Positions 11,301-24,945 of a DNA stretch of 64,000 nt are shown one piece after another; position 1 is the first letter of the stretch; the number at the start of each line of letters is the position of its first letter. Origin of the DNA: Neurospora intermedia. Taxonomy: Eukaryota; Ascomycota; Sordariomycetes; Sordariales; Sordariaceae. The notes beneath the pieces are model-generated. The model did no database searches and was not told where the DNA came from. It saw nothing but the letters and a program-made list of their open reading frames with translations. The stretch lies in assembly GCA_037102815.1 (NCBI GenBank), contig BTPP01000007.1, positions 1,426,001-1,490,000 on the forward strand, written 5' to 3'. The position numbers and the translations under genes were made by a program.

Positions 11301-12227
11301 GCCCTCGGCGGCAACTCTCGTTTCGGCACGCGAGCAGTGTCGGCGCCCAGGCCGATGGGTGCTCCGATTGGCGACGAGGATGAGCTGGATGCAGAGCTCC
11401 GACAGATTGTCTCGCGAACTCGAGATGGATACCAGGACCAGCGAGCGGTGTTGCGCTCCGGACTTCGCATGCGCACCCAGACGTTGGGCACGTTCAGCCC
11501 ATCCACCATTTCGGGTTCGACTCCCGACATCACTTCGCCCCCAACGAGCTCTGGCAGGGACAGCGGCTCCCGCCACCTCAGCGGTTCCTCGACTTTCGTT
11601 GGCTCCACAACCTCGGCGGCAATGATGAGTTCGCCAACCCCGGTGACGCCGGACGTTTCCAGTCCTTCCTTCGCTTCGGGTTCTGGCGGTCGTGGTCGTG
11701 GTCGTGGCCGTTGTTCGCGTGGTTCGGGGTCGAGCGCGAGGTCCAGCCAGCCTCCTCCAGCTCAAGCTCAGCCGCAACCCCGACCGCAACCTCGACTGGC
11801 TGTCGAAATGCGCGAGAGAGGTCCTGCTCTGGTGACGGTGAGAGACAGCGCAGACTCGGGGACGCTGAGCAACGAGCCAGCGGAAGAGCCCAAGTCACAT
11901 TGGAGCTCAGACACGGATGATGAGCCTTCAACGATGGGAAGGATGAGGAACGCCTTCAGCAGGTTGAAAACGAAGTCCCGGGGCAATCTTCGCCGAGAAG
12001 CGTCCTCTTCCTTCTCAACAAGTACCAGCTTGAGCCCCGTCACCACTAGGGATGCTCCTCCACGCCTTCCGGATATCCCTCCTGTGCCTCCACTTCCCTT
12101 GATTCCGGCGCCTCCCATTCCTACCGAAGATGACAATGATGCAGCGAATCAGGCAGGATCACAGAGACAAAAGCTGAACAAGAAGAAGTCGCTGGCCAAC
12201 CTGTTTAGCAAGAAGAGAGAGGAGTAA
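8360..12227 (+). CDS. Large proline-rich disordered protein, interrupted by one in-frame TAG
   Basis: Exon 1 is 8360-8673 and exon 2 starts at 9020 after a GTAAGT...AATCAG intron, joining in frame. The first reading frame runs 651 codons to a TAG at 10659-10661. The same frame then continues without another stop to 12227, adding 521 residues. The whole would be about 1,173 codons. Both halves have the same style: Ser/Pro/Arg-rich, DIPPVPPLP motifs (candidate SH3 ligands) in both halves, acidic patches, and a basic tail NKKKSLANLFSKKREE. No folded domain is evident. Polarity, cytoskeletal or signalling scaffolds often look like this, but the function is unknown. The TAG is one C-to-T change from CAG. 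It could be a genuine nonsense allele, readthrough or a sequence error. A translation start at 10725 for a separate second gene is less likely because the frame is continuous. Confidence 0.75.
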
Positions 12228-12671
12228 AGGATCCGACCAAAGCCGTTCGGAGGCATACATAAGACCTCCCAAGATGCAGGCAATGCATTGCTGGGTTACC
12301 ACGAGAGCCCATGTCCGAGTATACACGCCTTTTCAATATTTGCCTACTTTTGCTGATGAAAGACAAAGATAAGATGCATGAGACAATGAACGAAGAAAGA
12401 TAAACATGAATTCACAAGAAAAGAACTTATTCGATTTGTTGCTCTTGGTGAACTCGGGGATATGAGTGATGTTGACATTGACATGTCGTTCAAGTTCAAG
12501 TTGATGTCATGTGGAGACGGACGGCCAATACAAGGGGATGTCCCTCGTCGAGTCCAGCCAAGGCCCGCCTCTGGAGCTAGGACGCCGTTTCCTATTCGCT
12601 TATGTCTAGGGAACCTGCCTGCCGAGACTGGGGGATGTTACTGCAGTGAATGGTGCCATTGCCCGGGGGAT
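12228..12671. other. Intergenic between disordered-protein gene and transposon edge
   Basis: Ordinary-composition DNA downstream of the previous gene. It is not depleted in CpA. No gene is supported. Confidence 0.5.
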
Positions 12672-12710
12672 CATCCCTTTAACGGTGAAAATTTATCCTT
12701 TTTTGCCAAG
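12672..12710 (+). repeat. Left 39-bp terminal inverted repeat
   Basis: Begins CATCCCTTTAACGG and ends TTTTGCCAAG. It matches the reverse complement of 32469-32507 at all 39 positions, and similarity stops on both sides. Confidence 0.9.
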
Positions 12711-12839
12711 CCAGGAAGTGGCCAATCGGTTCGCCTCCTTTGATCCACCTTTATATCTGTGCCCATGCAGATACATCGATTTTGCCAGTATATACAATAC
12801 TTTCTGACATTGCAGGGGATGCTGTAAGCTGGGTGGAGA

Positions 12840-15151
12840 GATTAGGGATTGGATTTAACTAGTAGAATTTAAGCTAAGTAAAGCTATTCCTAATATCGTT
12901 AACGAATGTAGGCCTCCTAGCATCGCTCTCGCTTACAAATTGCGATGTTATACGTACTATACCCCAACTTCGTTAAAATTTGTATATTTTGCTTGGTAGG
13001 GGAGTTATTAGTTCTGAAGGTAATTGAAACTCTATATCGAACTAACGAATACATTATATAACTGGCTCGTTTTGAGAACTTCGTTCTTATATATTTATTT
13101 ATAGCAATTCTCCTAATATTTAATATTAGGGATCGTTAAAGTGAAATACGGTATTGGGTAGCGAGTTTACTGTAGAATGCCCAGATTTTGTTAATTAGTT
13201 GGCTTTGAAAGTTTGTATGTATGGTCTATTGCTTCTAATTGAAAGGAGTACTAAATAGCTTCTTTCGCTAATTAAGAAAGAGGTTGGCTACAATAACTTT
13301 TAATAATAGTAATATATTATTAGTATAGTATTTACTAAGAGATTTAATATAAATAATATACTTAAATAGAAATTAGTAAATAATACTATAAATAATCTAC
13401 GGCGGTAACGATGGTTGTACGTATTGTACGCATATAATTGGTTACTTACATTTACCCTATTTATATAGTTATTATATACCTATATAATTAGTAGTATTTA
13501 AACTATTTTATAACCCTTATTATTAAAATAATCTCTTATAGCGCCCTTACGTATAGGACGGCGGCGGTAGGTATATTTACGTATTTTACCCCCAATATAC
13601 TATATAAATAAAAAGTTTACTATTTGGCGATCTTTTATATAGAGGTATACTATTCCAATCTCTTAATTTTCGTTTAGTAGGCGTTATTTACCCTTTTTAG
13701 AATTAGGAACCGGTATATTTAATACCGTTTAATATACTGCCCTAAACGGTACTTTTTTTTTCTTATTATTAATTTCTCGAAGTTTAGCGAATTGTAATAT
13801 TATATAGTTGGAGCGTATTATATTAGTAATTGCGACGTTTTTAGTACGAAGGTAGCGTATAAGAGCGAGAGTAGTAAAAAGGTTATTAATAAAGATGTAA
13901 TAAATTGATTAGCGTAGTGGGCGGGGTAACCTAGTTACTAACTCTATTATTACTATTTGAATTAGTATTAATTCGCCCTATTATTATCAATATTTAGTTA
14001 ATTAATTATTAAATAGATTTTGGTAGGGGATACTATATATATTTATTTAAATTAATAACGCTAATTATATTATTATACTACTTCTAATTAAAGAAGTAAC
14101 CGCTAACCGTAGTAATTTAGATTTTAATACCCTACGGTACTAATTTATTAGGTATATAGACTATTACTATACTTCTGCCGGTATACTTTATTATCTTCTT
14201 ATTTATAGCGATATACTATAGTGGGGTCTATAGTTTGAAATAGATTCTTTAAATATATTAATTAAAGTTGCGTATTCTATTTTAGAAATTAAAATTATTT
14301 TGAATAGGATCCTATACGTAAAAGCGCTTTAAAAGTATTTCAAATTGAAAAAAAGGTATTTAATTGTAGATTAGGTAATTCGGGCGCCCTTTTTTCTCCT
14401 ACTAGTACGAGGGGAGGTTCGTTTCTATATAGAGGCTAATATATAATAAGATAGTAAATAGTACGTACAGTTCCGCGGCGCAAGTAGGCACTTAGTATAT
14501 TTCGCAAAAGTAAGGGTTATCCTTACCCGGTAATAAGATTTTACAAAGGTTGGTCTATTATATTTACTATTCTATTATATAAGGGGGGAAGTATTAATAG
14601 AAGGTTAATAATATAGTAACAATAGAAGGGGGATAAGTAATTTAGTATATAAATATACCGCTATTACTCTAAATTAGATTGAAGGGGAAATAATTTAAAT
14701 CGATAAGGCCGATTTAAAGTTTAATAGGTTCGTAATCGACGGCGGCGGTTAAATTATTAAATATATTATTAGGAAGTTTACTTATTAATAAATAGATATA
14801 ACGCCGGTCCTATCGGTTAGGCCTAAGTATAACCGGGAATTTATTACTAAGCGGCTTAGAATATCCTTTATTACGGTCCTTATTATTATAATCGTCTTTA
14901 AAATTAAGTATAAAATTACTTTTATTATTATTAGTATTTAATTTTAGTTCGCTGGGGAGAGGGAGGATACGTAAAGGTAAGCAATTTATAGGGTTAATAC
15001 CTATTAGAGAGTAGGCTGGAAGGTAAATTAATACCGGTTAGGTTGGTACCGGTTAGGCTGGTACTAATTGGATAGGCGCTTTACTAAGTAACGAGTTTAA
15101 AATTAGCAAAATATCCATTTTGAAATATCGATCTCAAAAGCCTCAATACTA
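12840..15151. other. Unidentified RIP-mutated DNA (body of outermost element)
   Basis: This is the left body of the inferred DNA transposon. No domain can be named in any frame. A short tandem duplication of a TACCGGTTAGGYTGG-type unit lies at about 15035-15065. Confidence 0.5.
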
Positions 15152-15156
15152 TAGTA
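15152..15156. repeat. Left target-site copy of outer element (TAGTA)
   Basis: Immediately precedes the 5' LTR. It differs from the right copy CAGTA only by C-to-T at CpA, as RIP would produce. Confidence 0.8.
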
Positions 15157-15394
15157 TATCACGGGGCTGCCGCCTTAGAAGTTATATCGGGCTCTACAGC
15201 CCAACTACCGCCGTAGCCTAGCCCGTAGCTTATAATAGCGCTACTCTACTATAGCGTTAATTACGTACCTACAGCCCCCTTTAAAAGGCTGCCGCCGTAA
15301 GCTCCACTTACAGACCTTTTCCCCTTTCCTCTTTATAGAACCTTATCGATTACTTAGGCATAATACCTATATACACTCTACTATCCCCCTTATA
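15157..15394 (+). repeat. Outer element 5' LTR
   Basis: 238 bp, aligned without gaps to 32032-32269. It is more heavily converted to TpA than its partner, especially in the second half. Confidence 0.92.
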
Positions 15395-18300
15395 TTAGGT
15401 TCTATCCCCTTTTATTTAGATAGAGCCTATAGCCTCGAGCGTAGCGATATTAGATATTAGTTATTGGAATAGTAGAATTTAGTGTGCCCGTAAATACCGA
15501 TGAAGAAATAGCATCCACCTCCTCTTTCTAGGATACCCCCTTAGGCTTTATAGATATTATTAGTATTACCCTTAAGCCCGACTTTAAGAAGAATACTATT
15601 AGCTTTATTACGGCTATTATTAATACCTTTAATATTAATAATTTAGATTTTATAAGAATCCTTTACTCTATAATTACGAACTTTATTTCGAACCGCTCCC
15701 TAATACTAAAACTAAACTTCTACTTTTTTATAACTATAATTAATACCGCTAGCAATAACGATAATAATAATAATAATAGATACGCCTATAGCCGGAAGCC
15801 TTTAATTCTCCCTACGTAGGACGGTTAATAGTTAACCTTCTCGTTCTACTATATATTATTAATTAAAATATATAATACTAATAATAAAGTAGGTTTCTAC
15901 GTAGATAAAAACGTTGTTTGGATAGAGATTCTAAGTACCTTACCCGATAATAAGAAGAAGAAGTTAGAGGGGTTCTAAATTATATATATAATTAATAGTA
16001 ATACGAATTTAAAGCTCCTACTAATATAAATCAATCGTCTCTTTAGTGCGTACCACCTCCGAAATACGGTTCTAGCTAAATTGTACGCTATAAAACAATA
16101 TAACGACTAACCCTTTTTATCCTTCCTTATAAATTAGAAAGATGAGCTCTTTAAGGTTAGAAGCGCGATGTAAAATAACAAGTCTAAATTGGGTATTTTG
16201 AATAACGCTCTTAATATTAAGTTTATAAATGCGATTTTTATAGTTACGCTCCTTAATAATTATAATAAGTATATTGAAGTACTCTAAATTAATACTATAT
16301 ATTACGAACGTATAGAAGCTTTTAAATTATTAAAGTAATAGAATAGTAGACGCTAGGGTAGAGGGAAGAATTAAAACTCTAATTATACCCCTAGTTAATT
16401 CTCCTCCAAACCCTCTAAAACCTAGCCCGCAACCGTATAGAATTAACCTCCCCCTATAAATAATATTAATTCGTCCTCCACTAAACCGGGTATAATAAAC
16501 GTTAATAGCGATTATAATATATTTATAGGTAGAACGGCGGCCGGCCTTATTTGCGGACGCGGTAGTAGTTGAAGAGGTAAAGGTAATAGTACTACCTACT
16601 ATACTAAATAGGTCTCTAATAAAGAATATTAGAAATATAGAGAGAATAACCTATATATAAAATACGGCGCTTCTAATTACTACACTATATATTACCTATA
16701 TTTACTAATTATAAACCTTAAAAATAAGGTTAGTATTAATATAATTATAACTACTATAGTTCCCCCTATATTAGAAGAAGAAGAATAGTACGAATTTATA
16801 ATAGAGGATTAGGGAAAAAAGTAATTCTAATACGTAGTCGGGCGCTAGAGTCCCTAGAAGTATTGAATAATAAAGTAAAAGACTTTAAATTAGAAAATAA
16901 ATTAAAAATTAAGCTTACTTTAATTCTATTTATTATTAATAATTATAATTTATTCTACGTCCTTATAGACGAGGGTTGCTAATACTATACTATAATTAAT
17001 AAAAAGGTCGTTTATAACTTCGGAATCCTTATAATTTCTATTCCTATATACTAAATAAAAGGAGTATTTATAATTATAAAAGGCGCTATTATTAAGAACC
17101 TTATTTAATTTATTATAGAGGTTAACGGCTATACTAAGTTAATAGTAGCTTATATTATCCCTAAATTCGAATACCCCCTAATCCTAAACAAATTATAATT
17201 TACTACCTATAGAACCTATTTAATCCCCTACGAAAAGCGCCTCTATATAAGAGTAATAGGTAATTGGATTCTTTATATTAGAGGCGAGGAGAAAGAAGAG
17301 ACCCTATTTATTAAAGAAGTAAAATCCGCCGTATATATAATAGCTACTATATTCGTAGGTACTATTAATTATATATATAAAGAATATAGGCGAACTATAG
17401 CCGAAGATTATATTTTTACTATTAATTTTAAAAATATAGAAAAAGCCCTTATTCCGAAGAAGGTTTATATAAAAGCCTAACTCTAAGAAAAAATCCCTAA
17501 GTAATTTTACTACTTCCTCCTTTTATAAATAAAAAAAGAAATTGATAAATTTAACCCCTATAAGCCCGGCGTTAATTATAAAATCCCTCTAAAGAAGGGT
17601 CTAAATGGGTAGGACCTCCCCCTCCCCTTTAAGCCCTTATATAATATATTTAGAGAAGAGTTATTAATATTAAAGAAAACGTTTAAAAACCTCTTTAATA
17701 AAGGATATATTTAGGTGAATAGTTTAAAGGCCGGAGCCTTAATACTATTCGTCTACAAATTAGGAGGTAGGTTTCGCTTTTATTGTAATTATAGAGCCCT
17801 AAATACTATTACCCGTATAGACCGCTACCTTCTCCTTCTAATTTACAAAACTTTTAGAGTTTTGAAAGGAGTATATTAATATACGAAGGTCGATATTATA
17901 GCGGTATTCTATAAAATATATATAGTTATAAGAAAGGAGAATAAGACTGCCTTTAGAACGTACTATAGATTCTTCGAATAGATAATTGTCCCCTTCGGTC
18001 TCTTTAAAGCCCTAACTTCGTTCTAAAAGTATATTAACTCTATCCTTTATAATTATTTAAATAATTTCTACTCTACCTATATAAACAACGTACTTATTTA
18101 TTCCTTTAGGTTTAAAAAAGACTATAAAAAGAAAGTAACTATAGTTCTAGAAAAATTCAAAGAGTACAGACTATACTTCGACCCCAATAAATATAAATTT
18201 TTTATAAAGAAGGTTAAATATTTCGGCTTTATTATCTATACGGGTATAGGCGTATAAGCCGACCCTGAGAAGGTTAAGGCAATTTTCGATTAGTTCGCTC

Positions 18301-18591
18301 CTACTTTGTAAAAAAGTATATATAGCTTTTTCGGATTTATAAATTACTATTATATATTTATTCTTTAATTCTCTAAAGTAATTGCGCTCTTAACTAAATT
18401 TACGGGCAAAAGAATTATATTTAAATAAATTAAAGAGTATAATATAGCCTTCTAGCTCCTTAAACGCTTATTTATATATACGCCTATCCTTATAGAGTTC
18501 GACTCCGACTGTAAGACCTTCCTAAAAGCGGATTATAGTAGCTATATATTCGGAGGCGTACTAATATAAAAAATAGATAATAGTACCCAAC
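15395..18591 (+). pseudogene. Outer element gag-protease-RT remnant
   Basis: A Gag zinc-knuckle trace (KYGASNYYT, from a Cys/His form) lies near 16660-16695. A protease-like LIDEGC segment is near 16955. Reverse transcriptase runs from about 17620 to 18300, with FRFYCNYRALNTIT near 17770 and the catalytic box at about 18077-18106 reading YINNVLIYS where YIDDVLIYS is expected. The RNase H start (FDSDCKTFLKADYSSY) is at about 18490-18545, just before the nested insertion. Stops are TAA/TAG at former Gln/Trp codons. Confidence 0.88.
18587..18591. repeat. Left target-site copy of inner element (CCAAC)
   Basis: Directly precedes the 5' LTR. It is unmutated relative to the right copy CTAAC. Confidence 0.85.
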
Positions 18592-18931
18592 TGTTAGGAG
18601 GCGAAGAGTCTGCGCACCGAAGCACTCCAACGGTCGCTACTCCGCTCCGTCGGCCGAAGCGGTGGACTAACAACGGCAACGCCTATATCGGGTCGGGCTT
18701 GCGGGAAGGATAATCCGGTACCGCGTTAGGGCGCTAGATTAGTATAGGACTCTACAATACTTATTAGTAAATAAATAGAATTTATATAAATATAAAAGAG
18801 GTTTAATAAAGTATAATTTATTATAGTCGGTAACTATTAATATATTTTTAAATTAACCCCTAACTTACTATCCCCTACGTATAACTACGACCGTAATTAC
18901 CTTAGCCTACCTTTCGTCTATATTCCTAATA
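18592..18931 (+). repeat. Inner element 5' LTR
   Basis: 340 bp. The first 150 bp keep CpA (GCACCGAAGCACTCCAACGG) while the rest is strongly converted. Confidence 0.93.
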
Positions 18932-21900
18932 AATTAATAGCTCTTCCTCCGGGAATTAAGTCGATACTATTAAAATATATATACGTAGCGGCCGGTCTAT
19001 TTTTTATACTATTAAGGCTATTCCTTATTTTTTTTGTACTACTACCCTTATAGTTACTATAATTGAAACGATTTAATTTCTTCCACCTTTCTTATAATAA
19101 TATTAATTTACTATAGAGTCTATCGAAGAAAATAGTAATAAAGATTACCCCCCTACACTGCCCTAAGTTCTCCGTTCGTATTCCTAAATCTTAGAAGCCG
19201 ATAAATTTATACGTAAGTAATAACTATTTGAATCCCGGTTTATTATAATTAAATTTCTCTTTAATTATTTCCCTTCGTATATATCCTAATAGGATTAATT
19301 TATTTTCGTAAGCTTCGCCGAATAAGATTTAGTAGGAAATTACCCCCTTATCCCCGCCGGGTTCTATTATTAAAATTACTTCTTTTATAATTAAATTTGT
19401 ATTTTTATTATACCTCCCCTTATTACCCCCTTATCGATGGTTATTACTATAGTTACCCCTTTACTAACTACAGCTACGTTAGTTCGTACCGAATACCGTC
19501 CTAAATATAATATTATTAAATTTACTGGCGAAAATTTCTTATAATTACGGAACTACTTTTATAATATTAATATATATTTTTAAAAGTACTTCTATACTTC
19601 CCTCTCGTTTACTATTAATTATATTAAAGGTAATTCTAAGAATATATAGATTAAATATATATTAGTTCTCTATAGTAAGCCCGGGTATAATACTATTTAT
19701 AATGCGCCTACGTAGAACGACCTCCGTACTTTCTTAGAAATTAAATATAATAGTAATACTTAGGCTATTAAATAATCTACTCTCAATAAATTCGAATATA
19801 TATAATAAAGCGCCTTAGAAACCGTTTATAACTTCTATAATTATTATTATACTAAAGAATTTAATCTATTATATAATTAATTAGAATATATTCGGGTTGT
19901 TACTTAAATTAACCGGTTATACCCCTTTTTTAAATAAGGCGTTCTTTCGACGGCTAGTATTAATATAATAAATAAAGTAGTAGTGTATATAGAATAGTTA
20001 AAAGGCCTAGAGAATATTGAATTGTTTATATTATATTATTAAAATTAGATATCTTTAAAGTATATTCTATTGTTTTCTTCGTTTTTATACCTTCTTATTT
20101 CCTCTTCGAATATCCTTTTTTAATTGTCCTATAGTACTAACCCCTCCGATTTTCTCCGTTGCCCCCCTACTGCTTTTTAAATAAATCCTAATTTTATTTA
20201 TTCCCTTTATTATTAAAAAAGTTATACGTATAATTATTATACCTAACCGAAATTACTAAATACCTACTATAAATATAGTATAATAAATTATTTTATAGTA
20301 GCGTACTAGAACTAAACGTATTATAATTACGGTTAGGTCGGCTATTTAGTATAGAATTGTATTATCCCCGTAAGTACCCCTTTATATAAAACGAATACTA
20401 AACTAATTGTAGTTAAAATAGTAATTATAACCGTTTAAAATAATATAGGTAAATTATAATTATATTTAGAAACGAAGTTATTAATAAGGATTTATAGAGA
20501 TTAGTAGAGTACGTAAGGGTTAATAAATTTGGATATAGAATTAAATTTAATTAGTAAGTATTTACTCTTATCGAATATAAAAATTAATCCGGTATTTTAT
20601 TGTTTTATTAATTTCTCTCTTTAATTTATTCCTATATATAGTACGACTACCTATTTTATTAAGATATATAACTCCTATAGTACTAAGTAAACGAAGTAAA
20701 TTACTTTTACTATAGTTAAATTTCCGGCTATAGAAATTATTTTCGGTTATTCTTAATTTTATAAATAGAATTTTAATATTAATTAGCGGCGATAATCGTT
20801 TTATTTTTATATTGAGGCTAACGATTTTATATTGAGTATAGTATTAGTAAAGGAAATATATAATGCTATAGCTATTCTAGTAGGGCTATAGTAAGATTTA
20901 ATTTTATTATTAGACCCCCGGGAAATAGTAAGGGTAGAAGAGGGTTTCCGCCCTCCTATATATATAAATATCCCGTTCGAAATCCCCTCTTCCTTAATAT
21001 TAAAATTTATAACCCTACTCGTTATACTAAAATCGGCCGAAATACTTCCGGTCTTTACTTCCCCTATAAAAATCTTTCAGGTAATATTCGACGGTATTTA
21101 TTTTATTCTAGTACCCCCTATAGAACTAGCGCTACTACAACCCTTAAAATTATTAAAGGAAATAAAAAGTAAATTAACTATCCCTAAACCGATTATTCCG
21201 CCGGAGTATAAAGAATTCCAGTCGGTATTTAAAACTTCGGCTATACCCCTACCCTAATACAACCGGTTAGAATATTGTATTAATTTAATTGAAAGGGAAT
21301 TGGCGCTTTAAGGACTAATTTATACGTTAAATATTAAAGAATTAGAAGTATTATACAAGTAATTAGCGGAAGTACTTTAGAAGGAATAAATTCGTCCTTC
21401 TATTAATTTAGTGGGCGCTCCTATTATTTTTATTCTAAAGAAAGGTAGAAAGTTAAAGCTCTATATTAATTTTAGGGTATTAAATAAAGTTATAAAGAAA
21501 AATTGGATGGCGTTACCCTTTATTTAAAAAATTCTAAATCGATTATTATTGGTTAAAGTCTTTACTAAATTAGATTTAAAGGATATATACTATAAAATTC
21601 GGATCCGAGAAGGAGATAAAGAGAAGATAGCGTTTCGTACGAAGTACAAGCACTACGAATTTTTAATTATATTAATAGAGTTAGCGAACGCGCTAGCAAT
21701 ATTTTAAACGTATATTAATAATATATTAATAAGGCTAATAAATATAATATATATTATTTACTTTAATAATATTCTAATTTATAGTAAAAATAAAGAAAAT
21801 TATATTAATTATATTAAAGAAGTCTTTCAACGGCTATAAAATTAGAATTTCTATATAAATTTAAGTAAGTACGAGTTTTATATAAAATAGGTATTATTCT

Positions 21901-24330
21901 TAAAATATATTATTTCCCCAGAAGGTATATTAATAGATTTAGAAAGGGTTATAATAATTGTAGAATAGGAAGTTCCAATAAGCGTTTATAATATTTAAAT
22001 CTTCCTAAAGTTTATAGGATTCTATTAGCGCTTTATAATATTATATTCTAAAGTAACGGCGCTTTTAATAGAATTATTAAAGGGTAATAAATAGAGGCTA
22101 TTCGAACTTACAAAGGAAGTAGGGGAGGCGTTCGTAGAATTTAAAAAACTATTTTAAAAAGCTCCTATATTGTATTACTTCAACCCGGCGTTATAAATTT
22201 AAATAGAAATAAACGCATCGGATTTCGTAATTGGGGCGGTTCTTATATAATTGTACGGTAATAAATAGCACCCGGTAATTTTCTTTTCGAGGAAAAAGTC
22301 GCCGGAAGAAATAAAGTACAGGGTTGGGGATAGAGAATTATTAGTAATTATAGGAGTATTAAAGGCGTAAAAGTAATACTTATTATATACGGATAAATTA
22401 TTTTTAGTAATTATAAATTATTTAAATTTATAATATTTTCGAAATAAAGAGTGGGTTAGTACGAGGTAGAATTGGTAAATATTGGAATTAGTAGTATATA
22501 ATTTCGGAATTGAATATTGGCCGGGAAAATTAAATCCGACGGACGGATTATTAAAGAAATTGTAATTATAAAGAGAAGAATTAGAGATAGAGGGCGATTA
22601 CTTATTAATAAAGGTTATTAAAAGGAGTAAGAAAAAAGGCCGGATAATAAAGGAAAATCGAGTATTAAGAATATTAATAAGATAGGTAATTTTAATCGAA
22701 AAAGAGGTTTAAAGGACGGCGGCGGAAGAGAAAGAATAGTAATAGAATATAAATAAAACGGAAGAAAGTTGGGCGTTAGAGGACGAAAGAATCGAATTAT
22801 AGGAAGAAAGGTAGGGTTCGAAGGAGGAGGGTAAGGTAAATAGAAAAGGGAAAAAGCGAAAGGAAATTGAGGGTAATAATAGAAAGGACGGAATAGCAAA
22901 AAAGAAAGTAAAATTTATAAATAAGGCCGCTACTAAATTAGGGAGGGAGAATAAAAGTATTATAGTAAGGAATATAGGCGGGTATATAGTAGTAGTAAAG
23001 GTACGGAAGGATGAAGAATAATTATTATTATTAGAATAATAATTGTTGGAAGCGTAGAAGGAGGATCTATTTATTATCGAGGAAATATAGAAGAATAGCG
23101 AGGGGAGGAGACGAATAAAGAATTAGAAGATAGGAGAAGATAGAATTCTATAGTATTAATATTAGGTCTATATTCTAAAATATATATAGGCCGAATTATT
23201 CTATACTTACTATATTATAATAATAGCCGGGCACCTGGGTTAGAGGAAAATATTAAAGCGTATTAATTAATTCTACTATTAATTTACTATTATAATTAAT
23301 ATTAAATTATATATCTACGAATATCTAACGTACTAGAAGGCTAAGCTTTATAATTATTAATTATACGGGTTATTAGGGTTGCTACTTATCCCTACTATCC
23401 CCTAATAAAATATTTCGTACAATTTTATTATTGGACTATTAAAATTATTCGACTTTATATTTAATTAGACTTATAATATAATTCTTATTATTATTAACCG
23501 CTTTACTAAATACGTTTTATATATCCCTATATAAAAAACGATTAACGCCCGGTAATTTGCGTTCCTTTTTTAGCGAAACGTTTTTTAGTAATTTAGCCTC
23601 CCGGATTTTATTATATTAGATAGAAGTAGCCTTTTTATAAATTAATTTTAGAAAATTTACTATAAATTCTTAAATATTTATAAATATTTTAATATAGTTT
23701 AATACCCTTAAATAGACGGATAAATAGAAAGGCAAAACTAAAATTTAAAGTTATACCTTCGGATCTTCTATAATATAGAGTAAGTTAATTAGGCCGAAAA
23801 AATTACGTTCGTATAATAGACGTACAATAACTATTTCTATACCGCTATTAGAAAGTCCCCTTCGGAATTACTCTTCGGATATTATCTTCGGGGATTAGCG
23901 GATCTAAAGCGAGGGCGAAGGACGGTCCTTCCTATAGTAATTATTAAATAGATCGACGAATTACTTTATAGGCGGTTAGAAATTATAGTAACCTTAAAGG
24001 TCGTTAATTAAAGGTACGTAAAATAGTATAATAAAGTTTAGAAATTAAAAGAATTCGACGTTAGGAATTAGGTTCTATTTAATACGAAATATATTAAATA
24101 ATACTATCCAAATACTAAATTAATAAACAAATTTTTAGGACCCTTCTAAATTACTAAAGTTATTAGGGAAAAGAAGATAGCGTACCAATTCGTACTCCTT
24201 ATATATTACTAAATTTATTTAATATTCCTCATTATTTTATTAAAGCCGTACTATAAGAATCCTACTACGGTAGTACTGTGGAGGGAAATTATAGATATCG
24301 AGGAGGATAATATTTAGTACGAAGTTAAAG
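18932..24330 (+). pseudogene. Inner element gag-pol remnant
   Basis: A Gag-like region covers about 19380-20300. A zinc knuckle at 20320-20373 reads YYNYGxVGYLVxNC, which is CYNCGxVGHLVxNC after His/Cys-to-Tyr change. Reverse transcriptase spans about 21380-22000, with the catalytic box near 21757-21785 reading YFNNILIYS instead of YFDDILIYS. RNase H runs from about 22180 to the tether WPGKLNPTDGLLKKL near 22515. Integrase follows at about 23250-24250 with NIILIIINRFTKY near 23480. All frames carry TAA/TAG stops, so it is dead. Confidence 0.88.
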
Positions 24331-24554
24331 TAATTGTAAAGTATTGTAAATTTAATTATTAATATTAATTCTAGGTTAAATAGAAGGGGTATTCGAATAA
24401 TAAAAATTCGTAAGTATTATAAAAAGATATAAATTGCCCGGACCTTCTTAAAAAATACGAAGTTAGAGAAATATAACGGCGGCGTACTAGCAGCGGGCTG
24501 ATTACTAAGTTAATAAGAATTAGCTAAATAGAAATAGGAGAATAGTAATTACTA

Positions 24555-24945
24555 AGAAACGTAAAGTAGAGATATAAGACGTAAATGTAAAATATAGATA
24601 TAAGACGCAAAATGCAAATATAAAATACAAACGTAAAACGTAAAATATAGATGTAAGACGTAAATAAAAGATATAGATGTAAAATATAAACGCAAAATGT
24701 AAATATAAGACGTAGATGTAAAATGTAAAGTAGAAATGTAAAATAGAAATATAAAATAAAGATATAAAAAGGAAATATAAAGTAAAAATACTAAAATAGA
24801 GATGTAAAGTAGAAATGTAAGGTAGAGACGTAAAATACCGACGTAAAACGTAGATGTAAAATACAAGATGCAAACGCAAAACGCAAATATAAAACGTAAA
24901 ATATAGACGTAAAATATAGATGTAAGACGTAGAATAGAAATACTA
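24555..24945. repeat. AT-rich minisatellite (degenerate 6/12-bp units)
   Basis: An array of degenerate GTAAAA / GTAGAT / TATAGA units, mostly spaced as 12-mers (for example AAATATAGATGT, AAACGTAAAACG). It generates long open frames on the minus strand rich in Tyr/Phe/Leu that are not genes. Confidence 0.8.

Noticed and set aside
10725-12227. Independent second gene downstream of the TAG
   Set aside because: The frame is continuous from the TAG onward with no promoter-like gap, and protein style and motifs match the upstream half, so one interrupted gene is simpler.
22618-22899. 93-codon minus-strand frame
   Set aside because: Antisense of the purine-rich tether downstream of inner RNase H; Pro/Phe composition is an artefact.
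24520-24879. Two overlapping Tyr/Phe/Leu-rich minus-strand frames resembling membrane protein
   Set aside because: Produced by the AT-rich minisatellite; no start context or complexity.
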